From: Candidatus Cloacimonadota bacterium
Lineage (GTDB): Bacteria; Cloacimonadota; Cloacimonadia; Cloacimonadales; Cloacimonadaceae
Direction of reading: 5' to 3'
NCBI GenBank assembly: GCA_028706475.1
Contig: JAQWBI010000017.1
Location: 1-38,511 of the forward strand
Length of the DNA: 38,511 nt
Part shown: one piece after another, positions 1 through 8,320 of the stretch
Layout: each line of letters opens with the position of its first letter
Position numbering within the stretch: the stretch's first letter is position 1
Notes under the pieces: model-generated
The model's database searches: none
What the model was told of the DNA's origin: nothing
Seen by the model: the letters and a program-made list of their open reading frames with translations, nothing else
Made by a program: the position numbers and the translations under genes

Positions 1-15
1 AACTCCACCTCCTTT
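1..15 (-). promoter_or_regulatory. Ribosome binding site of a leftward gene starting just outside the window
   Basis: The minus strand reads AAAGGAGGT at positions 15 to 7, an almost perfect complement of the 16S rRNA 3' end, followed by six bases to the window edge. The expected start codon would lie at or just left of base 1. No gene is visible in the next 600 bases to the right, so this site must serve a gene whose body is outside the window. Confidence 0.5.
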
Positions 16-172
16 ATCCCATAGGCTGGATTAACCATCGTTCTGTATGACAATAACTTATCCATCGTTCTCCTCTGTACTATCTTCAACGGACTTGCCT
101 GTATACTTAAAAGGGTGACTCTCCAAAGTGCTTCAGAACTGTGATACGCTCCTTCTCCCTGTCTTGAAAGCG

Positions 173-238
173 TTAATCATGTCTTAATCATCCCTTAATC
201 AAGTCTTAATAATTAACGCTTGATTAAGGCTTGATGAC
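173..238. repeat. 11-bp iteron array, direct then inverted
   Basis: TTAATCA occurs at 173-179, 184-190 and 195-201, with TTAATAA at 206-212: four units exactly 11 bp apart. The inverted form TGATTAA follows at 221-227 and a degenerate TGATGAC 11 bp later at 232-238. An 11-bp period puts the units on one face of the helix, as in tandem sites for winged-helix (OmpR/PhoB class) response regulators. It lies between the leftward gene at the window edge and htrA, so either could be the target. Confidence 0.6.
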
Positions 239-539
239 CAAGTGATGAAGAGCTACAAGAGAGGGAGAAAAGGAGTAGAACTCTCGGATAACGCGATGGG
301 AGTTCACTAGACCTTATGTATCTTATTGTATACCTATATATTATATATTAATTGGACTTCAATATCTAAGTTGGATTCTATGTATTGCCCGATTCCAAGC
401 CACCCCTTAACTTATTTTAACAAAGATAGATAGCATAGGTGTCTTGAACTACCGTGTTTTTTGGGGTTCAATTCCAGCTTTTTTTGCTTTACAAAAATGC
501 TGTAATCTGCAGATTGGCTTGGATATTGAAATTTTTTGC
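239..539. other. Intergenic stretch without recognised gene
   Basis: AT-rich DNA, notably 318-352, between the iteron array and the htrA promoter. No frame has a plausible start with a ribosome site. A T-loop-like string near 463-477 does not fold into a tRNA. I see nothing else here. Confidence 0.5.
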
Positions 540-568
540 TTGGTTTCCCACTTTTACCAGTATATAAT
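540..568 (+). promoter_or_regulatory. Promoter of the htrA-like gene
   Basis: A perfect TATAAT at 563-568 is preceded, 17 bp upstream, by TTGGTT at 540-545 (three of six -35 positions match, including TTG). Transcription would begin near 575, leaving about 78 nt of leader before the ATG at 653, which has AGGAG seven bases upstream. Confidence 0.55.
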
Positions 569-652
569 GTAGTTGAACCCTTGAGGTAAGAGACTACTAG
601 AGTAGATTTTCATATTTACATATTTGAAATACTTTAGGTACAGGAGATCAAA

Positions 653-2122
653 ATGAGATTATTAAAAAGCATGGTAATTCTGTTGATGTTGATCAGCCTC
701 AGCAGTTGCGCACAAGCCAGCTCGTCGATGTTGGGAGCAGATGGACAGAGTCCCGTGGTGAAAGTAGTTCGCGATGTCAGGGAAGCGGTTGTGCAGATAA
801 AAGTGGAATCTCAGGTGAGCACCCGTCAAAATATAAATCCCTTTGGTGAAGATCCCTTCTTCCGCTTCTTTTTCCCTTCCCCCGAACAACCTCGCCAGCG
901 TCAGGTAACCTCGATGGGAAGCGGGTTTATCTATGAATACAATGAAGGAACCCGGGAAGCCTTTATCATGACCAACAATCATGTGGCAGAACGGGGTCGT
1001 GAAGGCAAGATAACCGTTACTCTGGCAGACAAAAAAACCTATACTGCCAGTGTGGTAGGTTTGGATGCCAATACCGACGTCGCAGTGATTAAGATAAAAA
1101 TGAGCGAAGGAGAAGATGTGACAGTGGCCCCCTTGGGGGATAGCTCGCTTTTAGAAATCGGCGAATGGGCTATAGCCATCGGAAATCCCTTTGCCGAAGG
1201 CTTGGAACGTACGGTTACACTGGGTGTGATCTCTGCCTTGGGACGTTATGACATTATGAGTGGTGAAAATGCGTTGCTCTATCAGGATTTCATTCAGACG
1301 GACGCTGCCATCAATCCCGGTAATAGCGGTGGCCCTCTGCTAAACATCAAAGGCGAAGTGATCGGTATAAATACAGCCATCACCAGTACCAGCGGTGGAA
1401 ACATCGGCATCGGATTTGCCATCCCCATCAATCTCGCCAAACGCGTGGTTAATGATCTGGTGGCCAGCGGCAGAGTTCAACGAGCCTACATTGGCATCCT
1501 GCCTCAGGAAATTACTTCCGACCTCGTGGAAGCCTTCAATCTCAGCGAAGTGGCAGGCGTACTGATTGCCAAGGTGGAAAAGGACAGCCCTGCCGAAACC
1601 GCCGGTTTAAAAGCAGGAGATGTGATCCTGGAGATTTCTGGAGAAAAGATCAGCAACGTAGCCAGATTCCGGATCGCAGTCGCTACTGCTACAATTGGAT
1701 CCAAAGTGCCAATAAAAATCTTGAGAGATAACAAGGAAAAGGTGTTGAACGTAACGCTGGAAGCTTTTCCAGAGGACAGCGTAGCGCTAAATACGGAGAA
1801 TGGAGTGAAAACGGCCATATCCACCGGTATCAGCGTGGAAAGCATCGACAGCGCTCTGGCCAAACGGTTGAACATCAATAGCGATAAAGGCGTGGTTGTG
1901 AGTTCTGTGGATGCAAATTCCCCCGCTTCTCAAGCCGGATTGCAGACCGGTATGGTGATATTGCAAATTGAAGGCACTGAGGTAAACAGCGTAAGCGAAT
2001 TCAACAGTGTGTTGGCTACCGCCAAAGAAAAAATGGAGAAAGACGGTCGTAAGACCATCAAACTTTATGTGATAGATCGAAATCAGATACCAAGATTTAT
2101 GGTGCTGAGATTTGATGAATAA
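653..2122 (+). CDS. HtrA/Do-family periplasmic serine protease, lipoprotein
   Basis: Trypsin-like envelope quality-control protease of 489 aa, normal for DegP/DegQ. The N-terminus is a lipoprotein signal ending in the lipobox LSSC with Cys19, so the enzyme is probably membrane-tethered, unlike soluble E. coli DegP. The protease domain spans about 35-265 with catalytic His110 (TNNHV), Asp142 (TDVAV) and Ser225 (GNSGGP). Two PDZ domains follow at about 275-365 and 390-480. The ATG has AGGAG at a good distance. The gene is monocistronic, with its own promoter and a strong terminator. In this family the protease degrades or refolds misfolded exported proteins, and this genome region encodes several large exported proteins. 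I do not choose between degP, degQ and mucD. Confidence 0.95.
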   Translation: MRLLKSMVILLMLISLSSCAQASSSMLGADGQSPVVKVVRDVREAVVQIKVESQVSTRQNINPFGEDPFFRFFFPSPEQPRQRQVTSMGSGFIYEYNEGTREAFIMTNNHVAERGREGKITVTLADKKTYTASVVGLDANTDVAVIKIKMSEGEDVTVAPLGDSSLLEIGEWAIAIGNPFAEGLERTVTLGVISALGRYDIMSGENALLYQDFIQTDAAINPGNSGGPLLNIKGEVIGINTAITSTSGGNIGIGFAIPINLAKRVVNDLVASGRVQRAYIGILPQEITSDLVEAFNLSEVAGVLIAKVEKDSPAETAGLKAGDVILEISGEKISNVARFRIAVATATIGSKVPIKILRDNKEKVLNVTLEAFPEDSVALNTENGVKTAISTGISVESIDSALAKRLNINSDKGVVVSSVDANSPASQAGLQTGMVILQIEGTEVNSVSEFNSVLATAKEKMEKDGRKTIKLYVIDRNQIPRFMVLRFDE

Positions 2123-2140
2123 ATGAGATTGCACACGATG

Positions 2141-2170
2141 GCCGGAGCCTGCACGGTTCCGGCTTTTTTT
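2141..2170 (+). terminator. Rho-independent terminator of the htrA-like gene
   Basis: A 9-bp stem with one G-T pair (2141-2149 with 2155-2163) and a 5-nt loop is followed directly by seven T. It lies 18 bases after the htrA stop codon. Confidence 0.9.
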
Positions 2171-2552
2171 GCCTGAAACGCAAAGAGTTTTGTGGAGTGG
2201 TTTTCAGTGCCCCCAAATAAATGCAAAGCGGAACGTTCAACTGATGTAAACGTGCCAGAGGCACGAGGTACAAATCGCAGCAATGATTTGGAGAAGATTG
2301 CCGGTAAAGCCCCGGCAGGGGTGATAACTGAGCCTAGAGGGCGAAACCGTTCATAGCGAGGGTGCGTAGCTTTAGCGGAGCCCCTCGTGACAGGGCGATA
2401 CACCCATACAAAGCCCCTTGTGGGCGACACAATACTCCGTCTCTATCTCTGATACACACCTGATACACGGATCATTGGAGCTTTGCACGGAACACCGCTT
2501 CTACTTTCCATGCATTTGTGTGCAAAGATGAGGCACAGATCCGTAGTATGTA
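2171..2552. other. Convergent intergenic region with repeat-family sequence
   Basis: The gap lies between the ends of the convergent htrA-like and beta-helix genes. It holds AAGCGGAACGTTCAAC at 2226-2241, repeated inverted at 38009-38024. It also holds a small GTGCC-AGA-GGCAC hairpin unit at 2252-2274 that recurs at 33944 and 38314. The following 2280-2430 region is GC-rich with several inverted segments (for example GCCGG and CCGGC near 2300-2315). A minus-strand frame through it looks like a by-product of the repeats and not a gene. Confidence 0.5.
2252..2274 (+). repeat. Short hairpin repeat unit, copy 1
   Basis: GTGCCAGAGGCAC forms a 5-bp stem with a 3-nt loop and continues into GAGGTACAAA. 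Closely similar units lie at 33944-33966 on plus and at 38314-38330 and 38341-38360 on minus, all outside genes. Confidence 0.6.
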
Positions 2553-5243
2553 TTACAGTTTTACCAATTTATGAGCCTTTACTATGCCGTCATCAGTCTT
2601 TAAACGCAAGAAGTAAAGGCCAGAAGATACCGGTTGATTTCTATCGTCACAGCCATCCCAGGCTAACACTTGCTCGCCCTTGCTCTGCATACCTTTGTGC
2701 AATGTTCTGATTTGCTGGCCTTTAAGGTTATAGACCTTCAGTTCTGTATCGCTTTGTTTATCCAGTTCGTATGTGATTACCGCAAGCTCGCTGAAGGGAT
2801 TGGGGGATACAGACAGTTTACTTACTCCGGATACTGATTGCTCATCCTCGTTGGCGGATGAATTCAGGATTACCATCACTGTGTTTGAACTTGCCGATTC
2901 CACGCTGCCATACAAGGCGGTGAGATAGTAATACAGAGTATCTTCCTCTGCGCTGTAATCCCGAAACGCATACGCAGAGGGATCCAGTATATCCGCGTAG
3001 GCAGCACCGTTACGATAGATCCGAAAACCGCTCAACCCCCTTTCGGGAGCCTGCATCTGCCAGCTAAGGAAGATCTGTCTATCCGTTGCTTCTGCCATGA
3101 GATCAATAGGCTGATAGATGGGTTGGTATTCATAAGCTCCCACATCAATGATGCTAATCCCATCGCCATCTCCATCCCAATAGCGTTCATTTCCCGCGGC
3201 ATCCTTGCTATCTTCGACTACTCCGCTTGCCGCTTGCCTGCCGGTATCGATCAAGGGCGATAGCGGACTTAGCAGATATGGTCGGTTCCCCTCTCCGATA
3301 AATAAAGGATCAACGTCACTGTTGCCTGTCAGCCACCACACCGGATTTTGCGCAGTTTCACTGAGCCATCCATAGTATCCGCCCAATATGTTGTTATTAT
3401 ACAAAGTAAGCGAACTGAAGATCCCGGAAGAAGTATTGTTGGGCACCAGAATCTGGTAAACGCTGCCGGGATTGTGTAAGATATTGTTGGTCAATATGCT
3501 TGTTCCCTGCACGCAAAGAGGAACGCCGCCCCCGGTATTGCCTGCAAAAGTGCAATTAGTGATAAAAAGAGTATCGTTCCAGGCTCTGGCCATGCTCATA
3601 GGATTGCCATAGTTTTGATAATTGTCATAAAAAGCTGAGTTTCGGATGTCGATGCGTAAACGGCTGGCATTATCATCCCAAGGGGAAATCTGGAACATCG
3701 AATTGAAGGCAAATTGGTCTGAGGAAACACAACGATTATTATGAAGTTCCAGGCCATCTATTGTCAAATCCAACTCATCAACGGCAGATATGTGGATTGC
3801 ACTCAAGTAAGGGGCTTCACAGTCTGTGATCTCGAGGTTATTAATCGTTAATTCTCCAGAAGAAGATAATGCTTCAAGTACAGTTCCAATATCATCAGAA
3901 CTCAATCTGCTGATTTTGATATCTTTAAAAAGCATGTTCCCGTAATTATGAGTTCCATCAATGCCCACTGTAAAATTACTGATGTGGTTATCAATTAATA
4001 AATTAGAAAGTGAATAATGAGCACTTCGACTAATTGCGCATCCACTCTTTCCATTAATCATGCTAAAGTTCATAACATGCCAGTTATGAGTGTCTGGAGG
4101 AGATGTATGGATGTGTGTTAAAAATTCAGCATCCAAAACAGTTCCCTCCCTTGATTCACCTACTAAGCTGGTATTACTCTTGCTCGGGATCGGGAATTGC
4201 TGCCCGTTGAGAGAAGGCGAATAGTGCCCATTTGCCACATATACCGTCTTGGGATTTTCGCTATCCGAGGCAATATTGTACATTGCCTTGAATATGCTCC
4301 GCAGCGGTTGATCCGGACTGAGACCGCTATTAGAGTCGTCCCCCCAGGGAGCTACAAAAAGATCGTGATTCACTTCTTCATGCACCGTGTGCAAGATATC
4401 AAAAGTATAAGGATTGGTGATGTTTGGACTTTGGGGAATCGCCGTGGCGTAGAAATTCCAGGGATTGGCCACGGTGAAAGTATCTACAACCACATGGACG
4501 GTATTTACCTGGTAAAAATACATATCGCTACCAAAAGCAGCATAATTGCTGTAAATGCTGCAACGGTTGTCGGGATCGAAGTGTGTATTGTAGGAGTTTA
4601 TTGATGAGCCATAATACCAGATACCACCTCCACTTCCCGCGGTATTACGGTGAATGGAGACACCACTCAGATGCATGATCATTCCACTACCGCAAATACC
4701 TCCTCCACTATCTGCTTTGTTACCTGTAACTATACAATTGCTCACAAATGCCTGTCTGCTGCCTGTCATGTTACTAATAATGATACCACCACCATACATA
4801 CTCGTTCCGGTGGTGTTTAATGACCCACTGCCATTTGTAACGGTAAATCCCCGAATACAGATATTGGACTCATGATCCCTGGATACGATAACGGATCCAT
4901 TTTGATTTCCATCAATGACCGTAGAGTGGATGTAATCTCTGTCTCCGGATAAAAGCTCCAAGCTGGCAAGTGTGATGTTCTTGCCATTGAAGCGTACGTT
5001 TTCGATGTATCTACCGGGATAGACCAATACCGTATCACCATGAGCTGAGGCATCTATCGCTTCCTGGATAACGCCGTAAGGTTGGGAGCCATCCAATGCC
5101 ACACCCAAAATGGCGGCATGGGTATTCACACAAAAGATACACAATGCCCACACAGCTATAAGCTGAAGCGTAAAGAGCCCTCCGCCCGCCCCTAGGGGCA
5201 AGCGGAGGGTATTGATTTCATGCTTATTATTTACAGGTCTCAT
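2553..5243 (-). CDS. Secreted right-handed beta-helix protein with FN3 and C-terminal sorting module
   Basis: 896 aa, exported, function unknown. After a long n-region a hydrophobic signal peptide ends near THA (about residue 43). Two beta-helix blocks follow. Each opens with a segment typical of DUF1565/pectate-lyase-like folds, near 45-270 and near 295-640; the second begins LFVAPWGDDSNSG. A fibronectin-III-like domain lies near 715-800. The last 90 residues form the FlgD Ig-like/Por-type sorting module (SPNPFSE, VYNLKGQQI, ending HKLVKL). The start ATG overlaps the upstream stop by one base (TGATG) with no clear ribosome site, so translation is probably coupled to the upstream gene. A 32-nt palindrome lies about 34 nt after the start. 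Family knowledge suggests polysaccharide binding or cleavage, or adhesion, but I see no catalytic signature. A GTG one codon earlier (5246) is a less likely start. Confidence 0.85.
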   Translation of the reverse strand: MRPVNNKHEINTLRLPLGAGGGLFTLQLIAVWALCIFCVNTHAAILGVALDGSQPYGVIQEAIDASAHGDTVLVYPGRYIENVRFNGKNITLASLELLSGDRDYIHSTVIDGNQNGSVIVSRDHESNICIRGFTVTNGSGSLNTTGTSMYGGGIIISNMTGSRQAFVSNCIVTGNKADSGGGICGSGMIMHLSGVSIHRNTAGSGGGIWYYGSSINSYNTHFDPDNRCSIYSNYAAFGSDMYFYQVNTVHVVVDTFTVANPWNFYATAIPQSPNITNPYTFDILHTVHEEVNHDLFVAPWGDDSNSGLSPDQPLRSIFKAMYNIASDSENPKTVYVANGHYSPSLNGQQFPIPSKSNTSLVGESREGTVLDAEFLTHIHTSPPDTHNWHVMNFSMINGKSGCAISRSAHYSLSNLLIDNHISNFTVGIDGTHNYGNMLFKDIKISRLSSDDIGTVLEALSSSGELTINNLEITDCEAPYLSAIHISAVDELDLTIDGLELHNNRCVSSDQFAFNSMFQISPWDDNASRLRIDIRNSAFYDNYQNYGNPMSMARAWNDTLFITNCTFAGNTGGGVPLCVQGTSILTNNILHNPGSVYQILVPNNTSSGIFSSLTLYNNNILGGYYGWLSETAQNPVWWLTGNSDVDPLFIGEGNRPYLLSPLSPLIDTGRQAASGVVEDSKDAAGNERYWDGDGDGISIIDVGAYEYQPIYQPIDLMAEATDRQIFLSWQMQAPERGLSGFRIYRNGAAYADILDPSAYAFRDYSAEEDTLYYYLTALYGSVESASSNTVMVILNSSANEDEQSVSGVSKLSVSPNPFSELAVITYELDKQSDTELKVYNLKGQQIRTLHKGMQSKGEQVLAWDGCDDRNQPVSSGLYFLRLKTDDGIVKAHKLVKL
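5178..5209 (-). repeat. 32-nt near-perfect palindrome inside the signal-peptide coding region
   Basis: The outer arms 5178-5185 (CCCTCCGC) and 5202-5209 (GCGGAGGG), and the inner arms 5188-5192 (GCCCC) and 5195-5199 (GGGGC), pair perfectly. They are separated by a two-base mismatch pair and a TA loop centre. In the mRNA this is a very stable hairpin beginning about 34 nt after the start codon of the second beta-helix gene. It is read through in frame as a Leu/Gly/Ala-rich stretch of the n-region. It is much more GC-rich than the flanking gene, as if inserted. Confidence 0.8.
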
Positions 5244-8092
5244 CACTTCATCAGCATCATCTTGCGGGTTTGAACTCCATCCGGACTGCTGAGCCGATAG
5301 AAATATATACCTGAGGCAACAGGGCGGTTGGCAATGTCTCTACCGCTCCATTGAATGCTGTGTTTACCTTTGGGCAAATCCTGGTCGCATAGTGTGGTAA
5401 CTCTTTGTCCCTTTATGTTGAAAACATCCAATTTCACCGGCATATCCGAGCCCAAAACGAAAGATATATTCGTGATTGGATTGAAAGGATTGGGATAATT
5501 CTGATCCAAAGCAGTTACCAAAGGAACAGGGCTATCGCCAGTTTTGTGATTGAAAGAGACATAGCTGTACTTTTCTTCTCCGTTCAACCGTAATATTCCG
5601 TCCTCAAATACCATAGTCTGGGGATTGTAGATCTTCCAGCCCTGGGCGGCTTTTGCACCCTTACCGTCGTAATAGAACACGATACTCGGTTCTCCGCCGG
5701 ATTTTGCTTCATCCGGATACACGCAGATATCGACTACAGTACTCTCCACTACCGAGGCACCTTTGCATTCCCCATCGACGAATACTGCGACCTCCTGAGG
5801 AAGATTATCCGGATCAAACTCTACTATCAAGCTTGTGTAATCCAGCTTTTCCTCATAGCCGAATGCTGTGGCGCGGGGTCGTTCACGCGGAGCTACGTGC
5901 AAACCGGTATTCCAATACATCTCTTCAGGTGCTCCAGGGAGCAGTAAGAGCTCCACCATGTCGCCTTCCGAAAGAGTGTAAGTATTGGGGTCTATGACCC
6001 AGGGACTATTCATCTCTTCAGAGATCCTGTAGGTACTCCAATTCCGAGTCTTGATGGTGTGGACATAATCCAGATATGTAAAGCGGGTACTTCTGGGAAG
6101 ATAGCGGGATAAAGCATACCCGGCTTCCTGGGTCTCCGGAACAAAGTAACCGATCGAATTTACAAAGTCCTGCATCTGGCCATTGTGAAGATACTCCTCC
6201 ACCCAGGCTACCGGAGTAACATCCGGATCGGCCTTGAAACCGTTCACAATTACAGGATTGATGGTTTCATCCGTATTGAACTTCACCTTGTAGCCCTTGG
6301 GCTGTTCCGCTGTGTGGCCTGTGTTGAGCCATTGTAATGTCCATTGATCATAAGACATTTTATCTATCTCTGTATCATAACTCCAGTGAACTCCTATAAG
6401 TGCTTGATCAGGCTCATACATGTTATCATGAAACAGGTATCCCAATTCATTCCAATATGTTCCATCCGTTTGGCTTCTGTCATCAACCACGGGGAACGAT
6501 AACCAGTATATTCCGGTTCCATCTGTTCTATCGAAATACTTCCGGTGATGATGGGGATAGTGCCTGGCCCCGATATCCGGAGGAGTGCCGTCGGGATCAG
6601 CTTGGACTACTCCGTCAATCTCAGGGCATCCGGTATTGATAAGGGGGCTTTTGTTATTATGATCCCAAACTAATTCATAATTGTAAGTTTGAGAATTTAC
6701 GCTAATATATGGATTACCATATGATACACTACCAGCATCGAGATCAAGAGATCCAGCATTAGTCAATCCATTGCTGAAATGGGAAAAGGAAATGGGAATT
6801 CTTGAATTACCAGTTAATTGATATGGTTCATAATACTCATTCGTGATTGTAAAAAGCTCTGAATAAGAACCATAATATAGATTGTCTCTAAATGAAGTAA
6901 TTGGTGGGTATGCATATGGAGTCCATCCCAATCTCACATTCAGAACCTTCTCGCAGTCTATGAATGCATTCTTGTAAATGTAATTGTTTAGATTCCTTAA
7001 ACTGTACTCTCCATCCCATTGATCGAAGTAAATTGAATTATAACAATCAAAAAAGAGGTTATAACATACTTCAAGCTGTTCAGATGTATCCTTTGCAATC
7101 TTCAGTGCATAATTATTGTAAGGAAGTTCGCTGCCAGAAGCGAATGTATTTCCTTTACAAAGTAGTTCAATCTCTCCTCCAACTTCTAGAGGAGAATTGA
7201 TGAATGTGTTGTTCTCTACAACCAATTCATCTGAACCGTCAAGTTTTACTGCTGTGTTGTTACAATCGTTATCACTAAATTCGACGCTATGGAATCTTCC
7301 TAACGAGATAAATGCTGCTGGATCAGGATTAACGCCACTATCATCCTCTTCCTTAATGATGTTTCCGGTGATGACAGCATTGTCTGACATTGAGATAGAA
7401 TACATAGTTATCCCTCTGTGGGGTAGGCCAGGAATCTCTTCATTAAAAAAGGAGTTTACCACTTTAAAAGTATCAATGTAGGCTAATTGAATTGCATTAA
7501 TAACCACAGGGAAATCATTGAACATGCAATTGTCTATATGGAATTTCTCCATTTCAAGGGTGGGAGGATTGATAATTGAAGGATCATTATATAGGAGTAT
7601 TCCATGCTGGGTAATACTAACAGAGTGGTTTTCAAGACTGAGTCCCTGAATCATTAACCTGCTTTGTGCAACGCCTGAAACCAGAATGCCTTGCTCTGCG
7701 GTCTCAGGAATCTTCAGAACACAGTTTTGTGGCTGATTTGAACTACTTCTAATAACTATATCCTGCACATTGTGAAAGATCGTACTAGAAGTGTAGTAAA
7801 CAATTGATAAGGCTTCTTGATAGCCTTGAGGGTTATCTGCCAGATTGATTACAACCTCTGTACCAGATACATTCTCCAGTAAACTATCGTCGAAGGCATG
7901 ATCAATTGCTTGCTGGATAGAAGGATATGGGTTACCAATAGATCCATCAGCATTGAATGGATTCCCGTTGGGAGCCACATACAGGTTATAGGCAGATAAA
8001 GAGCCACCTACAAGGATTAAGACAAATAGCAGTAATAACTTAGGCATTACTACCATAATGGGGGGGGGGGGGGTCGGGTTTGGGTGTGTCAT
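5243..8092 (-). CDS. Secreted right-handed beta-helix protein with poly-C tract at the start and C-terminal sorting module
   Basis: 949 aa, exported, function unknown. The ATG at 8092 has AAGGAG six bases upstream. Codons 7-11 (TPPPP) are written by an uninterrupted run of 14 C. A normal signal peptide (MPKLLLLF to SLSA) starts at codon 16. The beta-helix region runs from about 35 to 505, opening with NLYVAPNGNPF and a PSIQQAID motif. A second beta-rich region of unknown type runs to about 850, then the sorting module (NYPNPFNPITNISF, ending KMMLMK). It is the first gene of a two-gene operon with the other beta-helix protein. Thirteen or fifteen C would each stop translation within a few codons, so the gene is probably phase-variable. 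Later in-frame ATGs lack a ribosome site but could allow weak reinitiation. Confidence 0.85.
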   Translation of the reverse strand: MTHPNPTPPPPIMVVMPKLLLLFVLILVGGSLSAYNLYVAPNGNPFNADGSIGNPYPSIQQAIDHAFDDSLLENVSGTEVVINLADNPQGYQEALSIVYYTSSTIFHNVQDIVIRSSSNQPQNCVLKIPETAEQGILVSGVAQSRLMIQGLSLENHSVSITQHGILLYNDPSIINPPTLEMEKFHIDNCMFNDFPVVINAIQLAYIDTFKVVNSFFNEEIPGLPHRGITMYSISMSDNAVITGNIIKEEDDSGVNPDPAAFISLGRFHSVEFSDNDCNNTAVKLDGSDELVVENNTFINSPLEVGGEIELLCKGNTFASGSELPYNNYALKIAKDTSEQLEVCYNLFFDCYNSIYFDQWDGEYSLRNLNNYIYKNAFIDCEKVLNVRLGWTPYAYPPITSFRDNLYYGSYSELFTITNEYYEPYQLTGNSRIPISFSHFSNGLTNAGSLDLDAGSVSYGNPYISVNSQTYNYELVWDHNNKSPLINTGCPEIDGVVQADPDGTPPDIGARHYPHHHRKYFDRTDGTGIYWLSFPVVDDRSQTDGTYWNELGYLFHDNMYEPDQALIGVHWSYDTEIDKMSYDQWTLQWLNTGHTAEQPKGYKVKFNTDETINPVIVNGFKADPDVTPVAWVEEYLHNGQMQDFVNSIGYFVPETQEAGYALSRYLPRSTRFTYLDYVHTIKTRNWSTYRISEEMNSPWVIDPNTYTLSEGDMVELLLLPGAPEEMYWNTGLHVAPRERPRATAFGYEEKLDYTSLIVEFDPDNLPQEVAVFVDGECKGASVVESTVVDICVYPDEAKSGGEPSIVFYYDGKGAKAAQGWKIYNPQTMVFEDGILRLNGEEKYSYVSFNHKTGDSPVPLVTALDQNYPNPFNPITNISFVLGSDMPVKLDVFNIKGQRVTTLCDQDLPKGKHSIQWSGRDIANRPVASGIYFYRLSSPDGVQTRKMMLMK
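8060..8073 (-). repeat. Homopolymeric C14 tract (G14 on plus) in a surface-protein gene
   Basis: Fourteen consecutive G on plus. On the coding strand the run begins 20 nt downstream of the first base of the ATG. At 14 the frame is open. At 13 it reads into TAG after PLW, and at 15 into TAA after HYGSNA. The tract is the longest homopolymer in the window. Confidence 0.85.
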
Positions 8093-8127
8093 TTTCTTCT
8101 CCTTAATTGGTGTTCAAAAAAATCAGT

Positions 8128-8177
8128 TGCTTGCATTTCGATTGATATGCTCGCGTTATTACATTACAATGCAAGCA
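8128..8177. promoter_or_regulatory. Perfect 10-bp inverted repeat upstream of the beta-helix operon
   Basis: TGCTTGCATT at 8128-8137 and AATGCAAGCA at 8168-8177 are exact reverse complements, with arm centres 40 bp apart. They lie 36-85 bp upstream of the start at 8092. A minus-strand TTGACA at 8197-8202 has only a weak -10 candidate, which would overlap the distal arm. This is a possible operator pair for the beta-helix operon; the binding protein is unknown. Confidence 0.45.
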
Positions 8178-8320
8178 TTTCTTGGATCATTAAATGTGTC
8201 AAGCGATATTATGCAATATAGCTGATGCACTTGTGTTATTCAGAGCATTGCAGCTTGGAGTGCGGGATTTACGTCCTTTTACTTTAATCAATACCCTAAG
8301 GCTCTCGAGGATATTGTTTG

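Noticed and set aside
173-238. Short regular repeats as a CRISPR array
   Set aside because: The units are 7-8 bp with 3-4 bp spacers, far too short, and no cas gene is present.
463-477. T-loop-like GGTTCAATTCC suggesting a tRNA
   Set aside because: No matching acceptor, D or anticodon arms can be drawn upstream.
2083-2430. 115-aa minus frame over the htrA terminator
   Set aside because: It crosses the terminator and the end of htrA and consists largely of the GC-rich intergenic repeat region.
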